A stretch of 64,000 nucleotides of DNA from Ottelia alismoides. Its lineage: Eukaryota; Streptophyta; Magnoliopsida; Alismatales; Hydrocharitaceae. Shown in pieces: positions 11,951 through 22,413 of the stretch. Under the pieces are notes generated by a model. The model ran no database searches and had not been told where the DNA came from. It saw nothing but the letters and a program-made list of their open reading frames with translations. A program made the position numbers and the translations under genes. Numbering within the stretch: position 1 is the stretch's first letter; the number at the start of each line of letters is the position of its first letter. Location of the stretch: the NCBI GenBank assembly GCA_037367405.1, contig JAZKJV010009331.1, forward strand, positions 124,001 through 188,000, in the 5' to 3' direction.

Positions 11951-14365
11951 TACGGCTATGAAAGAATCCTTAAGCGCATCATAAAAGCGTGTGGATTGCA
12001 TCATATACGATCAAGAGCGACTAGTCACACTAGTTGCTCGATACAACAGAATTTAAAAATTTTTCATTGACGAAACCACATGATCCAAGAACACTTCTAG
12101 GATAGTTTCATATAACCACATAATAGATAAAGGAATACCTCTTGCAGAATGGTTGTGATCGAGCTTCTAAGAGAAGAGACCTCCAATCTCAAGTCTGATC
12201 AGTCGGAGGAGACATTCCAAGCGCGAAGATGAGTTGTGTGCTTCTCGCAATCCTACTTGTTGATCCAAGCAACGGATCTCCTGATCTCATCCCACGAGAT
12301 CGCACGTGTTATTCACGAGAGAGACACACCAATGAAGATGGAGACCCAACAGTCATCGAAGCGGTAGCACAACAACGATGCGACAATGGAGGCAACCTTC
12401 TCTATATAAGAGGAGTGGACGATCACTCAAGGGTAAGGAGAAGGCTTGGCATGAGAATGAGAGACAGGGATCGTTGAAATCATCCGAAGAGCAATGTCTG
12501 ACATTGATTTGTGTTGATTTCAATAGCAATGATTTTGTTGTAAAAACACGACAAAAATTAATTTAATTGAAAGTAATATATATTGATAAATCAATACTAT
12601 TAATTTCAAAATTAAATCATTTAATGCTGGAGATAACGGAGGAAGAGATTGTCTCATCCCTAAAATGGGGGGGGGGGTACCAAGTCCCGTTAGGACAATG
12701 TGGTCGTCCACCCTCTTGACTGGGAATGAGTCAATCTCATTCGAATACATGAGATTACATTATATCATGAAATTTTCAAGATTATCTCACAAAAATAATT
12801 TACAATTATCTTGTGACGATTGCAATCATGCCATTGGAATTATGTGAATTACATTCACATCCCAAAACAAAATGTAATTATATTTTCAATTAATCATCAA
12901 ATGTGAATCCAGTTCACATAAATAATTAATCAAAAAATATAAATCACAATTAGTCTTTTCTAATATATTATAAATCACATTTATAATATATATAAATAAT
13001 TAGTAGTGCTATCCACATTATTCATATCCATAATAATTAAATCAAATTTAATTACATTGGATCATCATATTATGTATTCAAATAATATGAATCAAATTCA
13101 TATTATTCATTATAATTAAATCGTATTTAATTATCCATTTCTCAATGCTTAGATATATATCAACAATGGAATTATTCTTGAACTCTTTCAAGAATAATGC
13201 ACTTTCTCCGTAGATACTTGTAGATAAGGACAGGGTGATTGTACGTTCCTCGTATAGTGACATGTTTATTGAGATCACATCTCAAATCCAGATCTCATGG
13301 ACCTCTCATAGATGCTTGATTTAATCAAAACCATAAATATAATCTTCTCATTGCAGCAGAATCTTATTCAGATCAATGTCAAACACTTGGACCAATATCA
13401 GATTACTTCTCTACTGAGAGGAGTCACTAAAATCCATACTTATTTCATCACTCCCTCGGAATGGAAGCATCATGGTTATACAATCATTTATGATCACATC
13501 ACCCTCAGGTATTCCTAATACATGTACATCCTGTATACTGGAAGACCTATGATAAACTTGAAGAGATAAATCAATTTTAAATTGTCATCTTTAGGATTTC
13601 ATCATTAAGTTTCTCATTCCTGCTCATTGGGAGTTGGTATCGACCATATGCTTTCCGAAAGCATATATCATACCATCAGATTCTTGTCATGATTCCAAAG
13701 CACAATGGCCATGCATGGAATTTGATCGGTCCCAATACCTCATTAGTAAGCTCATGTCTTCTAGTTCACAAGTGAACCTATAAGATCCCTTTGAGAGATC
13801 GTATTACTCATATGTCCTCATATGCACACCAGCTAGTCAGTGTATAGACCTTGGTTAGGTCATCAACCTATTGGTCTACCACATGTACATACTAAGACAT
13901 ATAGTAACACATATGTCTCTAATCAGAGGATGCGTGCCTATATCGTGACATTATATGACATAAGACTTTGGTTATCTCGATCTCGTTAAGTCAACTCTTT
14001 GACCTAACTTATCTAACACCTCTTAATCTCTATTCCTATGAAGAGGACCTGCATCAAGAGGTCGGTCAGATATCAGCCTAATGAGAAAGGATTGCCCTCT
14101 CCTACTCAGGCTAGAGATCATCTCTTAACAATCATTTGGCGGTGCTTGATGATTCCTCAAACTAACTCAGATATTCATCGAAGCACTAGCCTCTATGATT
14201 TTATTATTAAATCAACAACTGTATGATCATTAAGATGGCCTTCGTACATAACGCTAATTGTAATAAGGGACCTATTATGTATATTAATTATTCTTCATTT
14301 CAGATCAGGGATTGATATTTGCAATAAATTGCATAATGGCTCACAGTGGGCCCGCATGTCCAACA
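11951..14365 (-). repeat. Copia-B 5' LTR
   Basis: 2415 bases, starting TGTTGGACATG at 14365 on the minus strand. Its inner end reads AGCCGTA, not the CCTTCA of the 3' LTR, so the terminal CA is damaged. A run of ten G on the plus strand at about 12666 corresponds to a similar run in the 3' LTR. Many small differences from the 3' LTR show the element is not young. Confidence 0.8.
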
Positions 14366-14517
14366 GATCTGTGTATACAGTGACATGTAAACCAAGAAAG
14401 TAAGACCAGCATTTCTCTAATGCAAACACCACTTCTAACATCTCCTTCTCTGTAATTATGTAATTACGTTGTGCTTCATCCAGAGTCTTGCTAGCATAGT
14501 GTATAACAAACTTTGTC
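14366..14517 (-). pseudogene. Ath-1 RNase H middle fragment
   Basis: 152 bases that read FVIHYASKTLDEAQRNY, then EKEMLEVVFALEKC, then GLHVTVYTD on the minus strand. This is gypsy RNase H with the catalytic Glu in TEKEM and the Asp in YTD. It is bounded on the left by Copia-B and on the right by the Ath-3 LTR. Open-frame extensions past either end are LTR sequence. With 36609-36760 and 1211-1556 it makes one RNase H domain. Confidence 0.85.
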
Positions 14518-14530
14518 TGATAGAGGGACC

Positions 14531-14562
14531 AAGTATGCTTCTGATCAAGTATGCTTCTGATC
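14531..14562 (+). repeat. Tandem 16-base repeat at the Ath-3 LTR end
   Basis: AAGTATGCTTCTGATC occurs twice back to back (14531-14546 and 14547-14562), close to the outer end of the LTR. Confidence 0.9.
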
Positions 14563-14967
14563 AACAATCAACCCATGGAAAATTTGAGTGATAAACATGT
14601 GTGAGTTAACATTTATTATAACTCTACTATAAATGTGTATATGTGTAAGTAAAGTAGAGTATCGAACACAGGGAGCCAAACGTGGAAGCACAGATTATTA
14701 TTTATAAATAATTAATAAATTACAACATCTATTTTGCATAATATTCACTCAAATAATTAATTAATGGATTTTGGGTTTTTAAATAAAATAAAATAATAAT
14801 GATAATTATTATTTTTTTATATTTTATCTAATTATATATTTTTTCATTATATTGATTTTTATATTTTTTAATTGTTTTAAATATATCATTTTTATTTTCT
14901 TTTTATAATTTTCTAAATTTTCTTTTCTTTTTAATAATATATAAAGATTTATATATAATTATATTTA

Positions 14968-15303
14968 AGGGGCTGGGGAAGCTGCACCCAACCATTTTTT
15001 TCATTGATTTTTGGTTCTTTTGAAATGAAACATAGGGTGATTTAAATCACCATATATCACCATGATATCATACCAATTTCAACTAAATTCGACACTTCTA
15101 TCAACTCCATCAAGACTATCACATTTTAACATCTCAGTGAAATTGACCCTATCTAAATGGGCATGTTAGGAATGTTTGTTTTGCATGAAATTTGAAACAC
15201 ATATTCCACTCAATATACTAAGTAAATCAAAATCAAAATTAATGAGAAAAATGCTCGGGTGTAGCTAGTTGGCTGCACCACCTGATGTAGCTTCCCTTAT
15301 CCC
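14968..15303. mobile_element. Possible MITE inside the Ath-3 LTR
   Basis: The left end contains GGGGAAGCTGCACCCAAC. The right end, inverted, contains GGGAAGCTACATCAGGTG and then GTGCAGCCAAC. Flanks are TTTAAGGGG on the left and CCCTAAATA on the right. The inside (about 300 bases) is AT-rich and non-coding. The terminal repeats are imperfect and the right one has extra bases, so this is a tentative call. A homologous empty LTR would settle it. Confidence 0.35.
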
Positions 15304-15305
15304 TA

Positions 15306-16275
15306 AATATAATATAGGGTAATACTATTATAAACTAAAATAAAAATTACCAAAAAGTACAAAATAAATTATTTTTGTATTATATATATTTAGCTAATGT
15401 TTTTATGATTTTAGGGGTACTTTTGCTTATTCTTATGTATTTTTAAAGTAAAAAATATCCCAAAATAGGGATTAAAAATTAGGCTGAATTGTTGTGGAAT
15501 CTAAAAATAATAAATATCATTAAAATTCTCCAAAACTATTTTTCATAAGTAATAATATATATCAATAAAATTATCAAATAGAAACAAATATTTTTATAGT
15601 TTTAAGGAATTTATATATTTTATAGAATTTTGGAGCTTTTTAATTTTTTATCATTTTCAATTTCTGTTTTTAAGGATGTTTGGTTTGAAGCTAGGAAATA
15701 TTATGATAAATAAAATATATATTTTTTGGAAATTATAGACATAATTATATATTTTTAAATTTTTAAGTCAAACAGTGGAAAATCATGTTGTATTCGATTT
15801 TTCATAAATAGGAAACAAGTGTAAAATGAAAAAAACAAAAATATAGCTTGATAGATAAAGCATCCAAATACATTGTTCTATTTTTGCATAATTTTGGATC
15901 ATGAATGGTATTTATAAAAAGTAAATAAATATGCATAAAAATGAAATACTAGAAGGGACCTTTTTGCAAATACTAAAAAGTTTTATGCATTTCAAAACCT
16001 TAATACAAAAATCCAGGGTTTAAGGTGAAATTTAACAATGTATATTTAAATTAAAAATTCCTGGAAAGTGCATATTTGCAAAATATAGAACATCCTAGGT
16101 ACTTTGTGCAATTTATCCACAAATATTACATGCAATGTATAATTTTTTAAACTAATTATAAATATAAAAACCCGCGAGGGTATAATTGCAAAATATCCAC
16201 CTCACGTGTAGGGACACATGAGGTGAGCTGGCATGGATAAAAATACAAATACACAAAAATACCAAGGGGGTGTTC
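15306..16275. other. AT-rich body of the Ath-3 LTR (distal part)
   Basis: Very AT-rich sequence with no credible open frame, typical of the AT-rich parts of the other Athila LTRs here. Nothing else seen. Confidence 0.5.
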
Positions 16276-16280
16276 CATGT
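16276..16280 (+). repeat. Copia-A target site duplication, left copy (CATGT)
   Basis: CATGT immediately before the LTR start TGTTAGCCAT. The identical CATGT follows the 3' LTR at 34204-34208. A 5-base duplication is standard for copia integration. Confidence 0.9.
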
Positions 16281-18810
16281 TGTTAGCCATCTGATCCCGA
16301 GGCGAACCATTCTTACAGTAAATGTTATTGTAATAAATTTGTTTATCAATAAAAGTTATTGATGTTTCACTCCCTTTCTGAAATTCAATGAATGAATGCA
16401 CTATAAGGTCCCTCTGTACAATTAGGGTTATGTACCATGGTCGTCTTGATAATCATATAGCTGTTGATTCATTAAATGAATCGTAGATGCTAGTGTTTGG
16501 ATGAATATATAATGAGTTTGATAGAGGACTCATCAAGCACCGTCAAATGATTATTAAGAGATGATCTCCAGACTGAGTAGGAAATGGCAATCCTTTTCTC
16601 ACAAAGGCTGATATCTGACTGACCTCTTGATGCAGGTCCTCTGCATGGGAATAGTGATTCGGAGGTGTCAGATTAGTTAGGCCAAAGGGTTGACTTAGCA
16701 AGATCGAGATAACCTAAGTCCTATGTTGAATACTATCACAACATAGGCACACATCCTCTGACCAGAGACAGATGTGTTACTATATGTCTGAGTATGTACA
16801 TTTGGTTGACCATTAGGTTGATGACCTAACCAAGGTCTACACACCGACGAGCTGGTGTGCATAGACGGGCATATTAGTAATACGATCTCTCGAAGGGATC
16901 ATACAGGTTTACTTATGAACCGAAAGACATGAGCTCACTCATGATGTATTGGGACCGATTCGTTGTGCTTTGGAAGCATGACAAGAATTTGAAGGTATGA
17001 TATATGCTTTGGGAAAAGCATATGATCGATACCAATTCCCAATGACCAAGATTGAGAAACATGGTGATCAAACCCTGAAGAAGACAATGTAAATTGATCT
17101 TCATCTTCAGGTTGATCATTGGTCTTCCAGTGTGCAGGATGTGTAGGTATAGGGAATACCCGAGGGTAATGTGATCATAAACGATTGTATAACCATGACA
17201 CTTCCAGTCCGACGGAGTGACGAAACATGTCTGGATTTTAGTGACTCCTCTCAGTGGAGAAGTAACTTGATCTTATCCAAGTGTTGGACATTGATCTGAA
17301 TGAGATTCAGATGCAATGAGAAGATTAAGTATTCGGACTTGATTTAATCAAGCATCTATGGGAGGTCTGTGAGATCTGGATTTAAGATGAGATCTGAACA
17401 TCCAAGTCACTATACGTTGAACAATACAATCGCCCTGTCCTTATCTCCAAGTATCTGCGGAGAAAGCACATTATTCTTGAAGGAGTTCAGGAATAATTCC
17501 TATGATGAATTTTTTATCCAAGCAAGAAGGTCTTGATGATTAAATAAGATTTAATTATCAAGTATAATATGAATAAGATTCATATTGTGGGAATGATTAC
17601 CAAGATAATTAAATGAGATTTAATTATCAAGGAAAAGCAGATCGTGGATAGTGCTATCCATAATATTTGTGCATATTATAAATGTGATTTATAATATATA
17701 AAAGAGAGAGAAACTTTGTAAATAGCATTTGTTAATTGTTAATGTGGATTTGATTCACATTAATTAATTAATTGAAAATGTAATTTACAAATTAGTTTGG
17801 GTTGTGAATTTGATTCACATATTTTTCAATGGCATGATTGAAATATTCACAAATTAATTTGGAAATAATTTGGTGGATAATTTTGCAGTAATAGTTATTG
17901 CGATTTATTAAGGAATAATAGGATAAAATAAAGAGGAAATAATCACCACAAAAATAGGTGACGACCCCTATAGGTGGCGCCCCCTATTTTTGGGGGGTGA
18001 TTAATTATCCTCTCTTTTGTTATCTTGTTATCTCTTAATAATTGATTTATGTTAAATTAAATTTTGTTGATGATAATGCAACATATATTTGATTTGATAT
18101 AAATTAATGTTGTTGGTTTTTAACGTAACAACAATTATGGTCGTTGATTGATACTTAGATAAATCTAGCCGTTGGATCTATGTATACCATGGATTGAGAT
18201 CCATTGGATCCCATACTAATATATAAGGAGGGCAACCCTAGCCCCTTCAGGGTACACCAAGAGTACACGTCTACTCTCTCTCTCTCTTCTCATTCTCGCC
18301 GTCCTCTCCCTCTCTCTCTTCTCATTCTCGCCGTCCTCTCTCTCTCTCTAAGGTGGTCGTCCATCTTATGCATTGAGAGAGACCTTCTCGCCTTCGCCTT
18401 CGACTACTTGAGGATCTCCATCTTCTTTGGGGTTGCTTGCTCTAAAGGAAGACGATGGATTTCGTTGGACGGAATCAGGGGTTCGAATCTTGAATATTCA
18501 TCGAGGATTGCGGGAGTCACGCGTCTCATTCACGACCACAAGTGATGTCTTCGTGGATCGGACATGAGCCAGGAGGATCTCTTGCTTTAGAGATCTCGTG
18601 ATCTCAACCATGCATTGAGAGGTATTTCTAATACTTTGTGATTTGATGAAACGATCCAAGAAATGTTCTTGGGATCATGTGGTTTCATCATATGATTTAA
18701 ATTTTTTAAATTCCGCTGCATCTTGTGACTAGTGCGACTAGTCGCCCCGATCGCATAAAATGCGATCGTCACGCTTCCGTGATGCGCTTGAGGATTCTCA
18801 ATATCCTTCA
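16281..18810 (+). repeat. Copia-A 5' LTR
   Basis: 2530 bases, TGTTAGCCAT to ATATCCTTCA. It has a TATA box at 18220-18226, a pyrimidine-rich stretch with a duplicated unit of about 30 bases (18270-18350), and differs from the 3' LTR by scattered substitutions and small indels. One example is about 16 extra bases near 32372 in the 3' LTR. The 113-residue open frame across the TATA box is not a gene. Confidence 0.92.
18189..18226 (+). promoter_or_regulatory. Copia-A 5' LTR core promoter
   Basis: TATATAA at 18220-18226 in a GC-rich flank (AAGGAGGGC follows). Just upstream is the inverted repeat ATGGAT/ATCCAT, and CCGTTGGATC lies at 18169-18178. The 3' LTR has the same layout with TATATAA at 33644-33650. 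A start site about 30 bases downstream, before the CT-rich stretch, would be usual; this is inferred. Confidence 0.6.
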
Positions 18811-18812
18811 AG

Positions 18813-18824
18813 TGGTATCAGAGC
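18813..18824 (+). other. Copia-A primer binding site (initiator tRNA-Met type)
   Basis: TGGTATCAGAGC, two bases after the LTR, is the well-known copia primer site complementary to the 3' end of plant initiator tRNA-Met. It starts minus-strand DNA synthesis. Confidence 0.93.
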
Positions 18825-20593
18825 CTTAGGTCGGAAAAGGTTTTGGATACGATCCATAAACCTAGGATGACTTGGGTTTGAAAGGGTCGCGAAAGTTTTT
18901 ATCGCATTTCAATTTTCGCACCTCTGTCTAATTGGATTTTTCGGCACTGTTTAAATTGTTTAAATACAAAATATTCAATTGTATTTTGTTCCCCATTAAA
19001 TAAGGAAACCATAGGATCTGAGTTTACGAAATTTGGATTTCATTTGCTCAAGATATGGCATTTTGAATAAGCATGTTATCACTGTTGCGGGAACATAAAA
19101 TCTGAACGTGATTAATAAGTTAATTACTGTTTTGATGCATCTCATATTGCGTGAAATATCACTTAGGTTCTGTTGTAAATCAGTTGGCAAACATAGGAAA
19201 CTTATTTTGTGAATTTTGAAATTGACAAACTTGATCTTAAACCTTGTGATAGTCATTCAAATAAATTGATGAAAATTAATTGTTAATTTTCTGAAATAAG
19301 TTATTGATAGATATTTGTGAAATATTTAAAGATGATAATCAATTCCTCGAATGACATCCCACTAACCATAATGATAGGATAGTTGATCTTGATCATTGGT
19401 TAATATGAAATCATTAACAAACATTGTTTGCATACAAAACCCTAGCTCATCCTACAATAGTTGTAGGACAACTTTTACATGCAAAACTCTCTTGCTTGAA
19501 TAGGAATGGGGATTTGTTTAGCAAATCTTCTTATAATATAATCAAAATTGTTTTGATGTATATTATATGGTATAATTTCGATTGAAAGACTGATGAGCAT
19601 CTCAAAGTACATGATGATCTATCTGGCATTGTCCTTTACTGAGGTGGATATGGTGTCTAGTCGGAGAGCATTGGGGTAGCGGGTTGCAATGTATGTGGTA
19701 CGTCCCACACTCGTTGGTACTGGCAATGACAACGGGTAGGGACTCGATAATGCTGGAGAAATCAAAGTGTACTTTTCTAATTATTAAAATTTGAAATAAT
19801 ACGTACTTTCTTTGATACTATACCTACTATTCAAGTAAAATTCAAAGTTTGTTGATTGAAAATTAGATTGATAATTAATTTAATGTGATTAAATCTATTA
19901 TATCCTATTAAAATACTCCTTATGAATAGATGTGTATTTTCCTTGGAAGAATTAATTATGTGAATATGATTCACGATAATTAATTATTTCAATTTGAATA
20001 AGAGGTGGAGGATCACATAAGTGACATATATGGTCTCCCGTCAAGGCAAAGAATTTCGTCGCCAAAAGTTGTATATATGAGACGCATGTCCGAAGTGACA
20101 GATCCTTTATACAATTTTTTGGATCGGGTTCTTTGCTTCTCGAAAGAGTAAGGCCGTATACTTAGTGACCCCAATATCGGGTCCTCATATTATTGGGGCA
20201 ATATTGAACTGCATATAGCGAGTATTAAGCATGTTGACGGTTGGTTCAATTAGCAACGGGTCAACATCATCTTAGGAGTGGTGGGCCCAGGTATTGAAGA
20301 CCGAATTGGGAAATGCAAGTTGGACTTGCAAGGCAGAATGTGTTCCTGCTTCTCTTTATCCGAGTCACAAGTTCTCATATTATTGGGATGTGATAAAGAT
20401 AGAGAGGAGATGCCAGATCTTGCTTGAGATATAGCGGTAAGTATATCTCTTACTTTAAAAGACGATTAGGGAATAATCTTTCATAGTGGACATAGCAAGA
20501 CAAATTTGATTTAAAATGCCTTAATCAAATGTTTTAAAATTGGATATATAATTATTTATATATTCTAATATAGCGCATTCTTAATTTCAGAAA
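18825..20593 (+). other. Copia-A 5' leader with a probable intron (20437-20590)
   Basis: 1.77 kb between primer site and the gag start with only short open frames. At its 3' end, GCG then GTAAGTATAT gives a strong plant donor with GT at 20437-20438. TTCTTAATTTCAG ends at 20590, three bases before the gag ATG, and a CTAAT branch-like sequence sits at 20565-20569. The enclosed 154 bases are AT-rich, as plant introns are. Copia-B keeps both signals in the same place. Splicing is inferred, not shown. Confidence 0.55.
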
Positions 20594-21217
20594 ATGAAGT
20601 CCATGAACCCACTGAGCAGGCTCCTGGAGGTCAATCAGTTGATCGGACCAAATTATTCGGATTGGATCCGAAATTTGGATCTTTTCCTATCTGCAGAATG
20701 CATCTCATATGTGCTGACCAAGGAAAAGATTGCAGACCCTCAGACTTCGGAAGATAAATCATTTAATGAGAAAAATGATGAAGATCATAACTTGGCAGGG
20801 TGTTATATCCTTGGCTCATTATCCAATGTGCTTCAAAAGCAGCATGTGGAAATGAACCACTGCCAAGAAATCATGCTGAATCTGAAGGATATGTTCGGTG
20901 ACATAAATTGCACACAGCGTTACAATGTTATGAAAGAGCTTATTCACTGCAAGATGCAGGAAGGGACCTCTGTCAGAGAACACGTACTCAAAGTATTTGG
21001 GTACATATCTAAATTGGAAACCCTGGGAGCCTGCATGGATGCTGATATGCAGGCGGATTTTATTCTCCTATCGCTCCCTAAGTCTTTCAACAACTTTGTC
21101 ATGTCATATCACATGAGCAAAGTTGATTTCACTAATGCTGGGTTGTTAGCTACAATAAAGTCTGCAGAAGACGTAATGAAGAAGGACGGCCCCTCTGCTA
21201 GTGCAATGGTTGCATAA
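20594..21217 (+). CDS. Copia-A gag (capsid part)
   Basis: 207 residues opening with MKSMNPLSRLL and containing GPNYSDWIRNLDLFLSAE near residue 18, the start of the plant copia gag domain (UBN2 type). A central HCKMQEGTSVREHVLKVFGY and a later ADFILLSLPKSFNNFVM complete the capsid fold. This protein builds the virus-like particle in the cytoplasm. The ATG is the first after the presumed splice acceptor. The frame ends at a TAA (21215), but the basic tail goes on (RGRKQGSRKDPTQKRNKKN) and the zinc knuckle follows in another frame, so the stop and a frameshift separate capsid from nucleocapsid. Confidence 0.85.
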   Translation: MKSMNPLSRLLEVNQLIGPNYSDWIRNLDLFLSAECISYVLTKEKIADPQTSEDKSFNEKNDEDHNLAGCYILGSLSNVLQKQHVEMNHCQEIMLNLKDMFGDINCTQRYNVMKELIHCKMQEGTSVREHVLKVFGYISKLETLGACMDADMQADFILLSLPKSFNNFVMSYHMSKVDFTNAGLLATIKSAEDVMKKDGPSASAMVA

Positions 21218-21321
21218 GTAAAAGGAATGCGTGGGCGGAAGCAAGGTTCTCGGAAGGACCCGACCCAAAAGAGAAATAAGAAGAATCAAGGAGTTGGTTC
21301 ATCTCTAGTGCTTCCACACTG

Positions 21322-21588
21322 ATGACATCGAAGAAGACCGATGTCTGTCACCACTGCAAGAAGCAGGGGCACTGGCGGCGTAACTGCCCAGAATACCTGA
21401 AGTCTGCCGATAAAGGTAAAGCCCCGGTAGGTATGAAATCTACTTTCATCATTGAAACTAGCTTTCTCGTTGGACGAGAAGGAAGTAGGGTTGTAGATTC
21501 TGGTGCTTCTGTTCATGTATATAATTCATTGCATTTGTTTCAGGAAACTAGGAATCTGGTGCAAGGGGAGATAGTCATCCAGATGTGA
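21322..21588 (+). pseudogene. Copia-A nucleocapsid zinc knuckle and aspartic protease
   Basis: 88 residues. The CCHC box CHHCKKQGHWRRNC fits C-x2-C-x4-H-x4-C (RNA binding). About 40 residues on, VVDSGASVHV carries the DSGAS active site of copia proteases. The frame differs from that of gag and ends at a TGA after EIVIQM. Matching protease and linker sequence continues to about 21880 with further stops. The ATG is only the first in the frame; the real product would have been part of the gag-pol precursor. Confidence 0.75.
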
Positions 21589-22030
21589 TCTGATGCAAGT
21601 GTTGCAGCAGTCGCCATTGGGACCTACCGACTATTGTTATCTAGTGGTCGAATCTTAGTACATAAAGAGTGTCTTTATGTACCTGAAGTCAGGAGGAATT
21701 AGATATTTGTATCTAAACTTGTTAGACATGGATATTCCTTCCTTTTTTGTAATAAGTTAGTCATTAATCAATATGATAAATTTATTACGGATGGCGTTTT
21801 AACTTCTGATGAACTCTATGAATTGTGCATTGATGAATGTGTAATGAATGTCACTATCACTAAAAAACCCTAAAAGATCCAGGGAGAATGGAAATCATTC
21901 GAATATGATTTGGCATCAAAGGCTTGGTCATTTATTTGTTGATAGGATCAATAGATTGATAAAGGATGGACCCTTAGATTTTCTACAGGTCCAATCTTTA
22001 CCTAACTGTGAACATTGCATTTGAGGTAAA
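21589..22030 (+). pseudogene. Copia-A protease end and GAG-pre-integrase domain, interrupted
   Basis: The stretch reads LLLSSGRILVHKECLYVPE and later IWHQRLGHLFVDRINRLIK, with CEHC near 22010. The His pair and Cys pair form the HHCC zinc-binding region at the start of copia integrase. There are stops (one TGA at 22022-22024 right after CEHCI) and at least one frame change. The frame of the HHCC part is that of the next entry. Confidence 0.65.
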
Positions 22031-22413
22031 ATGAATAGGATGCCTTTCCTTAACAAGGTTACGAGATGCGAAGGTATTCTTGACCTAATACATACTGATG
22101 TATGTGGTCCCTTCAGTACCGCGACTTGGAATGGATATCGAATTTATTTGAAGTTTATTGACGACCATCCGCGATACGGCTTTGTCTTCCTACTACGTCA
22201 TAAATCTGAAACCTTTGAAAAGTTCAAAGAGTTAAGGCTTTGGTTGAGAACCAAACGGATAGGAAGATCAAACAAATTCGATCTGACCGAGGTGGCGAGT
22301 ACCTCTCAGATGAATTCAAGGGATACCTTAAAGAGAATTGAATTATCTCCAGTCTCACTCCCCCTGGAACTCTCCAACTTAATGGTATTACTGAAAGACG
22401 CAAGAGGACCATC
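22031..22413 (+). pseudogene. Copia-A integrase core, first part, frameshifted
   Basis: LIHTDVCGPFSTATWNGY holds the first catalytic Asp and FIDDHPRYGFVFLLRHKSE the usual beta-strand that follows. At about 22232 the correct reading moves to another frame, where IRSDRGGEYLSDEFKGYL brings the second Asp, followed by a TGA at 22339-22341, then [11 protein letters not shown] with the catalytic Glu. The open frame that runs on to 22435 without the shift is noise. All three catalytic acids are present, but no single frame joins them. Confidence 0.75.

Larger units (their letters stand above)
1557..14365 (-). mobile_element. Copia-B: decayed long-LTR Ty1/copia element
   Basis: Two related LTRs (1557-4039 and 11951-14365) in the same minus orientation enclose a degenerate copia interior. 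On the minus strand the interior has a primer site next to the 5' LTR, a leader, gag, integrase, the start of RT, an inserted Athila LTR, the end of RT/RNase H, and a polypurine tract. All parts align to Copia-A by eye, so the two are one superfamily lineage but different subfamilies (LTR start TGTTGGACATG against TGTTAGCCATG). The flanking 5-mers on the plus strand are AATCC (1552-1556) and GATCT (14366-14370), 3 of 5 identical, which suggests an old insertion. The host reading frame of Ath-1 resumes across it. Confidence 0.85.

Noticed and set aside
18204..18545. 113-codon open frame at the Copia-A promoter
   Set aside because: Starts upstream of the TATA box and runs through the CT repeat; the 3' LTR copy has the frame broken.
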